The notes: a model not told the origin generated them from the letters alone. A DNA stretch of 64,000 nt from Blautia sp. An249 (GCF_002159835.1 NZ_NFJL01000007.1:1-64000); one strand, 5' to 3'; positions 1 through 10,353 are shown, counted from the stretch's first letter. Program-made: numbers and translations.

Positions 1-149
1 TGTACCTTGAAAACCGCATACATGAAAGATAATCCTTGATTTAAAAACGTCAAACGTAAAGAGATAGGAAGACATCGAACCTGCGAAAGCAGGAAGAGAG
101 AAGCAACAAAGAAGCACCCATGCCTGACGCTACAGGCAGGGGGAAGCGA
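1..149 (+). other. 3' part of 16S-23S rRNA spacer
   Basis: This stretch precedes the 23S gene and has no tRNA and no reading frame of note. Bases 1-24 are almost perfectly complementary to 3080-3103 on the far side of the 23S gene, so the two can pair across the whole 23S to form the usual RNase III processing stem. The 16S gene itself lies outside the window. Confidence 0.8.
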
Positions 150-3031
<2,882 letters not shown>

Positions 3032-3033
3032 GG

Positions 3034-3058
3034 AGGCATAAGGGAGAGGCCTTATGCA
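3034..3058 (+). other. hairpin just after 23S
   Basis: GCATAAGG and CCTTATGC form a short stem with an AG-rich loop directly after the 23S 3' end. No T tract follows, so it is more likely an rRNA-processing hairpin than a terminator. Confidence 0.5.
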
Positions 3059-3079
3059 GAAGAAGTGGATTTGTTGCAG

Positions 3080-3103
3080 CATGTATGTGGTTTTGAAGGT
3101 ACA
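3080..3103 (+). other. distal strand of 23S processing stem
   Basis: This 24-base segment is complementary to bases 1-24 with one G-U pair and one mismatch. The pairing brackets the whole 23S gene, as expected for an RNase III processing stem. It therefore marks the start and end of the 23S precursor. Confidence 0.75.
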
Positions 3104-3114
3104 GGGAAGAATAG

Positions 3115-3187
3115 TCCTCCTTAGCTCAGTCGGTAGAGCATGCGGCTGTTAACCGCAGTGTCGTTGGTTCGAGTCCAACAGGGGGAG
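3115..3187 (+). tRNA. tRNA-Asn (GTT)
   Basis: Acceptor stem TCCTCCT/AGGGGGA, anticodon loop CTGTTAA, T arm GTTGG-TTCGAGT-CCAAC. The 3' CCA is not encoded. First of seven tRNAs transcribed after the 23S. Confidence 0.96.
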
Positions 3188-3226
3188 TTGAGGAAGAAGA
3201 GAAGCCGGAAGGCGAAAAGAGAGTAA

Positions 3227-3298
3227 GGCTCCATGGTCAAGTGGTTAAGACACCGCCCTTTCACGGCGGTAACAGGGGTTCAAATCCCCTTGGAGTCA
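3227..3298 (+). tRNA. tRNA-Glu (TTC)
   Basis: Acceptor stem GGCTCCA/TGGAGTC, anticodon stem CCGCC/GGCGG around loop CTTTCAC, discriminator A. CCA is not encoded. Confidence 0.96.
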
Positions 3299-3367
3299 TT
3301 TCGAAAAGAAAAAATATTTTGGTTGACTCATTCCAGTGATATGATGTATAATAACAAAAGATTGTGT

Positions 3368-3440
3368 GCCGATGTGGCTCAATTGGCAGAGCAGCTGATT
3401 TGTAATCAGCAGGTTATCGGTTCGAGTCCGATCATCGGCT
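3368..3440 (+). tRNA. tRNA-Thr (TGT)
   Basis: Acceptor stem GCCGATG/CATCGGC, anticodon stem CTGAT/ATCAG around loop TTTGTAA. Standard T arm with TTCGAGT. Confidence 0.96.
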
Positions 3441-3444
3441 TTTT

Positions 3445-3518
3445 GGACCTTTAGCTCAGTTGGTTAGAGCATCCGGCTCATAACCGGACGGTCCTGGGTT
3501 CGAGTCCCCGAAGGTCCA
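3445..3518 (+). tRNA. tRNA with CAT anticodon (elongator Met, possibly Ile2)
   Basis: Acceptor stem GGACCTT/AAGGTCC, anticodon stem CCGG/CCGG around loop CTCATAA. It lacks the three G-C pairs of an initiator anticodon stem, so it is not tRNA-fMet. A CAT anticodon can also be the lysidine-modified Ile tRNA, and sequence alone does not fully separate these. Confidence 0.9.
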
Positions 3519-3543
3519 TTTCTTTTCATAAATATGATTATAT

Positions 3544-3617
3544 GGCCCAGTGGCTCAGTTGGTTAGAGCGCCGCCCTGTCACGGCGGAGGTCGTGAGTTC
3601 GAGTCTCATCTGGGTCG
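3544..3617 (+). tRNA. tRNA-Asp (GTC)
   Basis: Acceptor stem GGCCCAG/CTGGGTC, anticodon stem CCGCC/GGCGG around loop CTGTCAC, discriminator G as expected for Asp. Confidence 0.96.
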
Positions 3618-3644
3618 TTTTCACAGGAAACTGTGAGTTGCTAT

Positions 3645-3717
3645 GGGGTCTTAGCTCAGCTGGGAGAGCATCTGCCTTACAAGCAGAGGGTCATAGGTTC
3701 GAGCCCTATAGGCCCCA
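3645..3717 (+). tRNA. tRNA-Val (TAC)
   Basis: Acceptor stem GGGGTCT/AGGCCCC (one G-U), anticodon stem CTGC/GCAG around loop CTTACAA, discriminator A. Confidence 0.95.
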
Positions 3718-3732
3718 TATCTAATTAAATAT

Positions 3733-3818
3733 GCCGCAGTGGCGGAACTGGCAGACGCCCGGGACTTAAAATCCCGTGGGTAGTGATACCCGTACCGGTT
3801 CGATTCCGGTCTGCGGCA
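3733..3818 (+). tRNA. tRNA-Leu (TAA)
   Basis: Class II tRNA with a long variable arm (GGGTAGTGATACCC). Acceptor stem GCCGCAG/CTGCGGC, anticodon loop CTTAAAA. Its 3' 23 bases and downstream terminator are repeated at 7507, so this tRNA is the attachment site of an integrated element; the gene remains intact. Confidence 0.96.
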
Positions 3819-3868
3819 GTAGGTAAAAGTGAGAGAAACGTTGAATTTACAGCGTTTCTCTTCTTTTT
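3796..3868 (+). repeat. attachment-site repeat, tRNA-Leu copy
   Basis: A 73-bp segment made of the tRNA-Leu 3' end, a short spacer and the following hairpin is repeated directly at 7507-7579 with one mismatch. The tRNA part is the likely integrase core (attL side). The repeat brackets the integrase, Rep and cargo genes between 3.87 and 7.5 kb. Confidence 0.85.
3832..3868 (+). terminator. terminator after tRNA-Leu
   Basis: AGAGAAACG and CGTTTCTCT form a 9-bp stem followed by TTCTTTTTTT. Nearly identical hairpins recur at 7543 and 9252. Confidence 0.85.
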
Positions 3869-3901
3869 TTGCGTTCAAAAGTTTGAACACCTTTGAACAC
3901 T

Positions 3902-5157
3902 TTATGAGGAAATCCCCAGTTTTTGAAAAGCAAAGCGGTCATTTTTCCTCTTGTTAATGTTCCGTAAATAGTGAAGCGTGGTTGCCGTTTCGCTATGCCC
4001 CATTAAATAACCCAAGGTTGTAAGATTATTCCCGTCAAAGGCTGTGGAAGCGTTGTAGAAACGGATTTTATGACTGGAATGGTAAGGAACGCCAGCTTCT
4101 TTGCAATACTTCTTTAAACGGCGGTTGAAGCTGTCTGTTGTCATGATTTCTCCATTGGGTTCAAAGACATACACTCCATGAGGATTTAATTCTCTGGCTT
4201 TCTGAAGAATCTTGATTGCTTCATCAGTCAAGAACTGTTTTCGGAAACCATGAGAGGTATTTCCTTTCATCTGGTTGCCTACCTTTACTTCTTTTTTGGA
4301 AAAGGTTAAATCATCATTCAATGTCCGCTCACAGGTAGCCTGTCGGTGCAGATAGACCATTCTGTTTTCATAGTCAATATCTTCCCAGCGGATTGCCTTT
4401 GTTTCCCCGATACGGATAAACAGATAAAAGGATAGTTGTATCGCAAGGGAATAAGGCTCTGTGATACAGCTAAGATAATGCAGTAGCTTATGTGTATCGT
4501 CACGGGAAAATACGTTGTCACTCTGTACTTCCACAGGCTTGTAGGTGAACTGCTTGAAATTCACATCAGAGACAGGCTTGTGGGAGATGATTTCTTCCTC
4601 AATGGCATAACTCATGATTCCATTTAAGACAGAACGGGCGTTGCTGATTCTCTTGTGGGTATGCTGACGTTCTTTTGTGGCTTCTCTGAAAAAACGGATA
4701 AGGGTAATCGGTTTGATTTCTCCTATCTTCATTTTGGAAAGAGCCGTGTCTTTAAAAAATCTGTTCCATTCAGAAACATACTCTTGAATCGTCTTTGCCT
4801 TTACAGAAGTGTAATCCCTCTTGTATAAGAGCCATTCTGTATATAGTTCTTCCAGTGTGATATTCTCATGGTTTTCAATTTTTTGCTTCTCAATATAAAA
4901 TCTGATGATTTCTTTTTCAAGGTTCTCTTTACTCTTCCTCTTAATCGGACGGCGGTTGTTGGGTTTGGTGTCATCTGGTAAATAGGTACGCCAGCTTTTT
5001 CAGATTCCGAGTAATAAATTTCATATTTGTGATTCTCCAAGATTTTCTTATTTGCCATAATTTCAAAATTTTTGAAGACTTCATCTGCTGTCATATTAGC
5101 ACAAGCGGCTAATGTGTTCAATAATGTAATATCGGAAGATGTAACAGGGTTATTCAT
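3902..5157 (-). pseudogene. tyrosine integrase of tRNA-Leu element, frameshifted
   Basis: This is a site-specific tyrosine recombinase of the Tn916/phage Int type, which would integrate and excise the element at tRNA-Leu. The C-terminal catalytic part (open from 4732 to 3902) shows the active residues: Arg in FIRIGE, His-Lys-Ile-Arg, the Gly-His-Ser segment and the Tyr in TLHYLR. The N-terminal part starts at ATG 5157, where it overlaps the Rep stop codon. The two parts are in different frames. Near 4992 one base appears to be missing: skipping one frame there joins ...SESEKA to RTYLPDDTKPNN and gives one unbroken integrase with a SAM-like core-binding region. As sequenced, full-length enzyme cannot be made, so the element is probably immobile. 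A sequencing error is the alternative. Confidence 0.8.
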
Positions 5158-5700
5158 CAGAATCCCCCCTTACACCCGTAGTTTCTTTTTTGATTTTGAT
5201 GTAGGTAACACTGCTGTCCCTTAAATAAGAGCCAGTAGCTAAAAAGGATTTTGTATCATATATCTGCCGTGTGTATTCTTTCTGAAAGATGATAGTTTCA
5301 TTCTGTAATTCGTGAATCATATCATCAGTCAGCATGAGCCTTGTTTCTTTCGGCATTTTCAGATTTTGTGATTTGAAGAACGCCTTTTTCTTATGCTCCT
5401 TTACATCAAGTTCTTTCCCAAAATATTTGCTGAGATAGCGACCACGGTTCTCCTTGCTGTCTACATCAATACGGTTTATCTTAATAAAACCATGCGACCA
5501 TAAATCTTGTAATTTTTCTTTTGCTATGTACGGAAAATCAAAGAAAATAACATGGTAGTGGATTGCACCACGTTTTTGTTTCTCCCACGTTGCAATATAC
5601 TTTAATAATTGTCTTTTGGTTTGATACAGGTAATAATTTAATCGCTGGATAAAATACTTAAATTCTCTGTTGGTTACGGTAATATCTTGAAGTTTCTGTC
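5150..5700 (-). pseudogene. HUH replication initiator, N-terminally truncated
   Basis: The segment encodes the C-terminal part of a rolling-circle Rep of a plasmid or integrative element. It carries the HUH metal-binding motif in AIHYHVIFFDFPY and a downstream GRYLSKYFGK segment that could hold the catalytic tyrosine. Recognisable Rep sequence begins around DITVTNREF near 5695. The reading frame stays open further upstream to 5833, but that extension is antisense to unrelated sequence and is not Rep-like. The origin-binding N-terminus is therefore lost. Its stop overlaps the integrase start, which suggests a former Rep-Int operon. No promoter was found. Confidence 0.7.
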
Positions 5701-5856
5701 CAGCCGAAGAACCAGACCGACCTTGACGTGCTGATGAAACTGGATTTAATAGACAGTGATGATATGGAAGAAGTGTCGGAGTTCCTCGACAAACTCTTAG
5801 CAAAAGAGAAATATGAGGGGCGGAGAGAATCAAATATGAAGTATGTTGCCGAATAG
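5701..5856 (+). pseudogene. C-terminal fragment of a small unknown protein
   Basis: In the plus direction a stretch beginning near PKNQTDLDVLMK stays open for about 50 codons and ends ...NMKYVAE at a TAG. It is rich in acidic and leucine residues like a real helical protein, but has no start codon or ribosome site of its own. It abuts the Rep truncation point, so this looks like a recombination junction between two element-derived pieces. I do not recognise the family. Confidence 0.3.
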
Positions 5857-6101
5857 GAATGATTTCTAAGCCGTCCGCTTGCCCAGCCGACCCGCCGCCC
5901 TGTTAGGAACCGTCGCTCTGGGCACCCTGCGGGACGCTGGTTAGCAGAAAAACACGAACAAGGGAATATGGACGGCAGACTATGCTTAAAGTCGGTACAG
6001 TGCGGAAAAGGGTATGTGGAGATGTGAAAGTCTTGCATACTTTTTTCTTGTGCGTTGAACATATATGATTTAAAATAAATAATAGTTAAGCAAATTGAAA
6101 T

Positions 6102-6557
6102 TTGCAGGAGAGAATACGATATGAATTTGAAAATATATTGACAGAAACAAGAATAGAGGTATTAAGAGCAGCTAATAAACTTTCTGCTGATACTGATATG
6201 AGTGAAGTTGAAAGACAATCTTATCATTATTATCAAAAAGCTCTTTGTGACGGATCTCATATTGCATATTTGGTTTTTGATGAAAATCGTTTTGTAGGGT
6301 CTGGTGGTGTTAGTTTTTTTCAAGTAATGCCGACTTACCACAATTCAAGTGGAAACAAGGCTTATATCATGAATATGTATACGAATCCTGAATATAGAAG
6401 ACTGGGAATTGCTTATAAAACATTAGATATGCTGATTAGAGATACTAAAAGCAAGGGTATTACAGCCATTTCATTAGAAGCAACTGACATGGGGCGACCA
6501 TTGTATGAAAAGTATGGATTTGTAAAAATGAATGATGAAATGGAATTACCAGAGTGA
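6102..6557 (+). CDS. GNAT N-acetyltransferase (possible 5' frameshift)
   Basis: The product is a GCN5-related acetyltransferase that would move an acetyl group from acetyl-CoA to an amine; the substrate is unknown. Fold features are the beta4 segment AYIMNMYTNPEYRRLGIAYK, which includes the R-R-L-G-I acetyl-CoA loop (usual Q/R-x-x-G-x-G/A), and a C-terminal SLEATDMGRPLYEKYGF. The start is doubtful. The only well-placed ribosome site (AGGAG at 6106) points to ATG 6121, but that frame closes after six codons; adding one A to the AAAA run near 6129 would join it to the acetyltransferase frame. As sequenced, only TTG 6102 gives an open frame. Cargo of the tRNA-Leu element, followed by the GrpB-like gene. 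Confidence 0.75.
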   Translation: MQERIRYEFENILTETRIEVLRAANKLSADTDMSEVERQSYHYYQKALCDGSHIAYLVFDENRFVGSGGVSFFQVMPTYHNSSGNKAYIMNMYTNPEYRRLGIAYKTLDMLIRDTKSKGITAISLEATDMGRPLYEKYGFVKMNDEMELPE

Positions 6558-6583
6558 TAAATTAGCTTTTAACGGAGAGAAAA

Positions 6584-7144
6584 ATGGAGAAGAAATTATC
6601 CGAAATGAGTTTAGAAGAATTATGGAAGCTATTTCCCATCTGTTTGACAGAGCATCAGCCTTATTGGAAAGAATGGTACACGGATGAAGAAAATTTTTTG
6701 AAAAATAGAGTTCCTGAAATAGAGAGAATAAGTCATATAGGAAGCACAGCGATTAGTTCTATTTGTGCAAAACCAATTATTGATATTCTTATGGAAATTC
6801 CCTCAAATTATAAGTTGTCAGATTACAAAGAATTGATTGTGAAAAGTGGTTATCTTTGTATGTCTGAAACTCCCGACAGAATTTCTTTTAACAAGGGATA
6901 TACAGAGAAAGGATTTGCCGAGAGAGTATTTCATCTGCACTTAAGGTATGTTGGGGATAATGATGAATTATATTTTAGAGATTATCTCATCGAGCATATA
7001 GATATTGCAGTTGAATACGAGAAAATGAAATTGAAATTATGGAAAGAATATGAATTTAACAGAGATGGATATACAAATGCTAAAACGGATTTCATTCAAA
7101 AGCATACAGAAAAAGCAAAGTTGATTTATGGAGATAGATATTAA
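6584..7144 (+). CDS. GrpB family (UPF0157) nucleotidyltransferase-like protein
   Basis: The sequence matches the GrpB/UPF0157 family, related to nucleotidyltransferases. Hallmarks are the central HIGSTAISSICAKPIIDILMEI (Gly-Ser-Thr followed by an Asp) and the later FHLHLRYVGDND and FRDYLIEH segments. Length of 186 aa is usual. The exact substrate of this family is not established. GGAGAG at 6574 sets ATG 6584. It sits 26 bp after the GNAT gene, and such pairs are common as cargo on mobile elements. Confidence 0.85.
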   Translation: MEKKLSEMSLEELWKLFPICLTEHQPYWKEWYTDEENFLKNRVPEIERISHIGSTAISSICAKPIIDILMEIPSNYKLSDYKELIVKSGYLCMSETPDRISFNKGYTEKGFAERVFHLHLRYVGDNDELYFRDYLIEHIDIAVEYEKMKLKLWKEYEFNRDGYTNAKTDFIQKHTEKAKLIYGDRY

Positions 7145-7230
7145 AAAACTTTTGTTTTCAAATCAGTATCTGGTTTATATTCATACTTATTCAGTTCATC
7201 AAACTGGGAGTTGTAAAGGAGATTTATACA

Positions 7231-7404
7231 ATGGAAAAAAGAAAAATTGTTAGTGGGATTATATTAGCAATATTGCTGATTTGTACGGCATTTTTAATTT
7301 ATTCCATAGTAACAGACCCATTAGGCGAACATGATATTATGCTTGCTCTTGCTGTTACTGCTGGATTTATTGCATTAGGGAAAGATAAGCATAAAGAAAG
7401 ATAA
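7231..7404 (+). CDS. 57-aa membrane protein
   Basis: A short gene with a good ribosome site (AAAGGAG at 7216). The protein starts MEKRKIVSG, has one transmembrane segment at about residues 6-25, a short polar loop with DPLGEHD, a second hydrophobic segment at about 36-50, and a basic tail KDKHKER. I do not recognise a family. It is the last gene before the second att copy at 7507 and is probably element cargo. Confidence 0.6.
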   Translation: MEKRKIVSGIILAILLICTAFLIYSIVTDPLGEHDIMLALAVTAGFIALGKDKHKER

Positions 7405-7506
7405 ATCCCAGTTTGTGAGTGACAGGCGTTTGAACACTTTTTGAACACCGCAGACTTGATGAAGTCTTCAAAGCCCCTTTCTATCAGTATTTTTGATTAC
7501 TTAAAA

Positions 7507-7579
7507 CGGTTCGATTCCGGTCTGCGGCAGTAGGTAAAAGTGAGAGAAACGTTGATTTTACAGCGTTTCTCTTCTTTTT
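7507..7579 (+). repeat. attachment-site repeat, distal copy with terminator
   Basis: Direct copy of 3796-3868 with one mismatch: 22 bases of the tRNA-Leu 3' end, then spacer and the terminator hairpin. There is no tRNA 5' half, so it is not a tRNA gene. It marks the right end of the element that starts at tRNA-Leu. Confidence 0.85.
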
Positions 7580-7580
7580 G

Positions 7581-7633
7581 TTTCAAAAAGTTTGAATACT
7601 TATCTGCTGTCATATTAGCACAAGCGGCTAATG
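7581..7633 (-). pseudogene. remnant of a second integrase gene
   Basis: This stretch closely resembles 5061-5114, the N-terminal coding part of the integrase; 32 bases (7602-7633) are identical to 5083-5114. It sits directly after the second att/terminator copy and joins to it at a TTTCAAAA microhomology. It looks like what is left of a second related element after an internal deletion. Confidence 0.65.
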
Positions 7634-7754
7634 GTATGAAAAGGGATATTTTCCCTGGTGCAACTTGAAGTTGACAATCTGTATTTCAAAAAATATAGAA
7701 AATAACAATGGGGTTTGATAAGATTTACTCATCAAATCGCAGGAGGTACAGGAA

Positions 7755-8540
7755 ATGAATTTCGGAGAAAAGATTTATAAACTAAGAAAGGAAAAAGGAT
7801 TATCTCAAGAGGCTTTGGCTGAACAAATCGGAACTACCCGACAGGCAATTAGCAAATGGGAAAATAATCAAGGATTTCCGGAAACAGAAAAACTATTACA
7901 GTTATCCAATATCTTTGAAGTATCAACAGATTTTTTGTTAAAAGAAGAAAAATCTGTAAAAGGTATGGCCGATGAGCGAGGATATTATGTAAGCAAAGAA
8001 TTGGCAAAAGGATATATTACTAATCAAAAAATCATAAGCCGTTATATTGGTATAGGATTTATGTCTTTTGCTTTAGCAGGCATACCTTATACTATGTTCC
8101 ATGACAATACTACATGTCGTTACTTAGGTATGGCTATTTTTGTTGTTGCAGGTATTATTTCTTTTGTTCTTGGAATATTTGCTGAGCAGCAACAGTACAG
8201 CATTTTAAAAAACGAGCCTTTATTATTAGATTACGAATATAAGAAAGAATTAACAAGCGAATACACTTTAAAAAAGAAAGGCTATATTTCTGTGGCCATT
8301 CCTTGTACGATTTTATTTATACTGGGACTTATAATCCTTGTCTTAACTGTAAGAGGATATTTTGCATGGTCTGAATATCACTCTTTTGTTTTTCTTGGAT
8401 TCGGTGTTGGTTTTTTAGGCTTTGTATATTCGGCAGGAGTTATGGAAGCATATGAACTATTGATAAATAATGAACAATATTCCACACATTTCTTTTTCAA
8501 ATTAAAGAGAAAAATAAAAAGAAAAATTGACAATATGTAG
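7755..8540 (+). CDS. XRE-type HTH protein with membrane domain
   Basis: Residues 1-65 are a Cro/C1-type helix-turn-helix ([28 protein letters not shown]). After a linker come four or so hydrophobic segments (about residues 97-112, 124-143, 178-197 and 210-228), so DNA binding is tied to the membrane. Such HTH-membrane proteins are common in Clostridia and are thought to sense envelope or peptide stress, but the signal here is unknown. AGGAGG at 7741 fixes the start. It lies in the tRNA-Leu accretion zone and is followed by a second HTH gene with a very similar DNA-binding domain. Confidence 0.8.
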   Translation: MNFGEKIYKLRKEKGLSQEALAEQIGTTRQAISKWENNQGFPETEKLLQLSNIFEVSTDFLLKEEKSVKGMADERGYYVSKELAKGYITNQKIISRYIGIGFMSFALAGIPYTMFHDNTTCRYLGMAIFVVAGIISFVLGIFAEQQQYSILKNEPLLLDYEYKKELTSEYTLKKKGYISVAIPCTILFILGLIILVLTVRGYFAWSEYHSFVFLGFGVGFLGFVYSAGVMEAYELLINNEQYSTHFFFKLKRKIKRKIDNM

Positions 8541-8636
8541 GTTTAAAGATAATTATAAGTACTCTACTTAACGTAGGTTGCCTAAAAGTGAACTTTCTCA
8601 TAAGATAGACTCATAACAGAAAGGGAGACAATAATT

Positions 8637-9218
8637 ATGAGTTATATAGCAGGGAATACAATAAGGACATTGAGAGAAAAAAATGGAATTACACAAAAAG
8701 AACTTGCGGAAATTATTGGTGTAAGTGATAAAACAATTTCTAAATGGGAAACAAATAAAGGACTTCCGGACATTGGAATTATCGAAGAATTAGCAAAAGC
8801 TCTCAGAGTGTCTTTGCCGGAACTTTTCACTGGCGATTTGAAAACAAATGAGAATGTGTCTGGAAACATGAAAAAAATACAATTCTATGTTTGCCCTATT
8901 TGCGGAAATGTTATCACAGCTGTGGGAGAGGGACATTTTTCTTGTTGTGGAATTACATTACCCAAACAGGAGTCCGAATCAATGAATTTGGAACATTCGG
9001 TTTTTATCGAAACTATTGATGATGAATATTCAATTACAATGCTGCACCCTATGAACAAAGAACATTATGTGTCCTTTGTTGCATATGTTACATCTGGTTC
9101 TGTGGAAATAGTTAAATTATATCCTGAACAAGATGTTTTTATCCGATTTAGAAAGAAAGGACATGGGTTTCTTTATGCTTATTGCAATAGGCATGGATTA
9201 TTCAGAAAAAATATTTAA
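8637..9218 (+). CDS. XRE-type HTH fused to desulfoferrodoxin-like domain
   Basis: Residues 5-62 form an XRE helix-turn-helix (ITQKELAEIIGVSDKTISKWETNKGLP). Residues 82-193 look like a complete desulfoferrodoxin. Center I cysteines are Cys86, Cys89, Cys103 and Cys104 in CPICG and CCG. Center II (superoxide reductase) ligand candidates are His120, His137 and His143 (HPMNKEH), Cys183 and His186 (CNRHG). In the known family this site reduces superoxide. Fusion to a DNA-binding domain suggests a regulator whose binding responds to redox or superoxide; that is inference. The spacing between the first two histidines (17) is shorter than in classic enzymes. GGGAGA precedes ATG 8637. Located in the accretion zone. 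Confidence 0.8.
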   Translation: MSYIAGNTIRTLREKNGITQKELAEIIGVSDKTISKWETNKGLPDIGIIEELAKALRVSLPELFTGDLKTNENVSGNMKKIQFYVCPICGNVITAVGEGHFSCCGITLPKQESESMNLEHSVFIETIDDEYSITMLHPMNKEHYVSFVAYVTSGSVEIVKLYPEQDVFIRFRKKGHGFLYAYCNRHGLFRKNI

Positions 9219-9251
9219 AAATTAGCTATTCAAATTCCGGTGAATGAAAAA

Positions 9252-9285
9252 AGAGAAACGTTGAATTTCAGCGTTTCTCTTTTTT
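9252..9285 (+). terminator. terminator, third copy of the tRNA-Leu type hairpin
   Basis: AGAGAAACG and CGTTTCTCT form the same 9-bp stem as at 3832 and 7543, followed by six T. It may be the original chromosomal terminator of the tRNA operon, displaced by insertions. Confidence 0.75.
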
Positions 9286-9501
9286 GTGTAATAGGAAATC
9301 CGACGGAATTTCCTATTACGATTAAGGTGTCAAAATCCTCTTCTGGAATTATATTTCGGTAAAATACACAAAATCATCCGGACGTCGCGACTTTGTGCAC
9401 AATGGAGATGAGACTCAGCTTTTGCCAAGTATAGAAAAAAGAGGGCTTTTGACACCTTAATCCTATTACATAAAAACGCTCCGCTGTGGATGCGGCCGGA
9501 T
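9286..9501. repeat. palindromic intergenic repeat, copy 1 (interrupted)
   Basis: The repeat begins GTAATAGGAAATCC and its inverted arm GGAATTTCCTATTAC, then continues after an insertion with ATAAAAACGCTCCGC and TGTGGATGCGGCC. The same sequence is found uninterrupted at 26362-26427, and its palindromic half at 12093-12122. The interruption is the element at 9320-9462. Confidence 0.8.
9320..9462. mobile_element. 143-bp MITE-like element
   Basis: The element has perfect 16-bp terminal inverted repeats GATTAAGGTGTCAAAA; with one mismatch they extend to about 23 bp (next bases CCTCTT). It is flanked by a direct 7-bp duplication CTATTAC (8 bp if the ambiguous C is counted). The intact repeat copy at 26362 has exactly one CTATTAC at this place, which shows the empty site. 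No coding capacity, so it must depend on a transposase elsewhere. I could not assign the parent IS family. Confidence 0.8.
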
Positions 9502-9623
9502 ACCTTTTTCCTTGTACGATTTATAATCATAGATTATACTGTATAGTAGCTAAGTAAACCGGAAAGGGATGAAATAGCAACGGGAAGCAACAGGTATCTG
9601 ATAAAAAACAGAGAGGGAAAAAC

Positions 9624-10304
9624 ATGTACAGTAAAAAGAAGGGTTTCACATCAAAATGGATATACGGCTGGGCGTTCGCCTATGTAATCAGTCCGTACAT
9701 ATGGCTTTTTTGTCCGGATCCGGGCGTATCAATAGGGGTAAATGGGCTGCATGCCGGCGCCGGTGGATCCCCGATACTTCTTTTTGGGGCGTTGCTATTG
9801 GAATTTCTGCCCCTTATCTTTATTGTTTTGAATTTTGTTGTGGTTGGGACACAAAAGGAAAAAATCAGCAGAGATCAGTTTCTGAATTGCACCATATTAA
9901 TTAAGTATGGTTTGCTGCCTCTTTATTGCTTTGGTGGACTGCTGGTAGTTTTTTTGATCCTGATTACATTCATTCCGGTTCCTTTTATGATTTTTGCAGG
10001 CCCCATGGGAGCGCTGGGACTGAGCTTTTTAGGGTATATTCTCCTGCTTGGTTCTGTGCCGTTTGCCTTTGCCTATCTTACCAAATCCAGACAGGAGAAA
10101 GTACATGCAAGGGGTTTGACAACCTTTGCAAAGATTGCGCAGTTTATCTTTGTTTTAGATGTTGTATTCATTATGGTGTTATCATGGAAAGAAAAAAGAT
10201 GGAGAAAGCTGACGGTCACGGTAGCAGCACTTTTCGGGCTTCTGTTTTTTGCAGTCTGTATAGTTGTGGGAACGTCAATTATAACCTTGCTGAGAGGGCT
10301 GTAA
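9624..10304 (+). CDS. polytopic membrane protein of unknown function
   Basis: 226 aa with about six hydrophobic segments (roughly residues 9-29, 49-75, 92-118, 121-148, 168-188 and 198-221). There is a Gly-rich patch near residues 40-50 (LHAGAGGSP). A basic stretch KEKRWRK separates the last two segments. I do not recognise the family, and no catalytic motif is visible. Ribosome site GAGAGGG precedes ATG 9624. It is 49 bp upstream of the amidotransferase gene on the same strand, so co-transcription is possible. Confidence 0.6.
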   Translation: MYSKKKGFTSKWIYGWAFAYVISPYIWLFCPDPGVSIGVNGLHAGAGGSPILLFGALLLEFLPLIFIVLNFVVVGTQKEKISRDQFLNCTILIKYGLLPLYCFGGLLVVFLILITFIPVPFMIFAGPMGALGLSFLGYILLLGSVPFAFAYLTKSRQEKVHARGLTTFAKIAQFIFVLDVVFIMVLSWKEKRWRKLTVTVAALFGLLFFAVCIVVGTSIITLLRGL

Positions 10305-10353
10305 TATTCAGCCGGAAGAAAAAGAGAAAGTTACAAAACTGAGGTGAAGTATT

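Larger units (their letters stand above)
7405..7754. other. intergenic junction of two element remnants
   Basis: No gene is seen here. It holds two TTTGAACAC motifs near 7429 that resemble those beside the integrase end at 3885, the second att copy, and a scrap of integrase 5' sequence at 7581-7633. A weakly AT-rich leader for the HTH gene at 7755 follows. Confidence 0.7.

Noticed and set aside
7507..7530. Possible second tRNA-Leu
   Set aside because: Only the 3' end of the tRNA is present; there is no D arm, anticodon or 5' acceptor strand.
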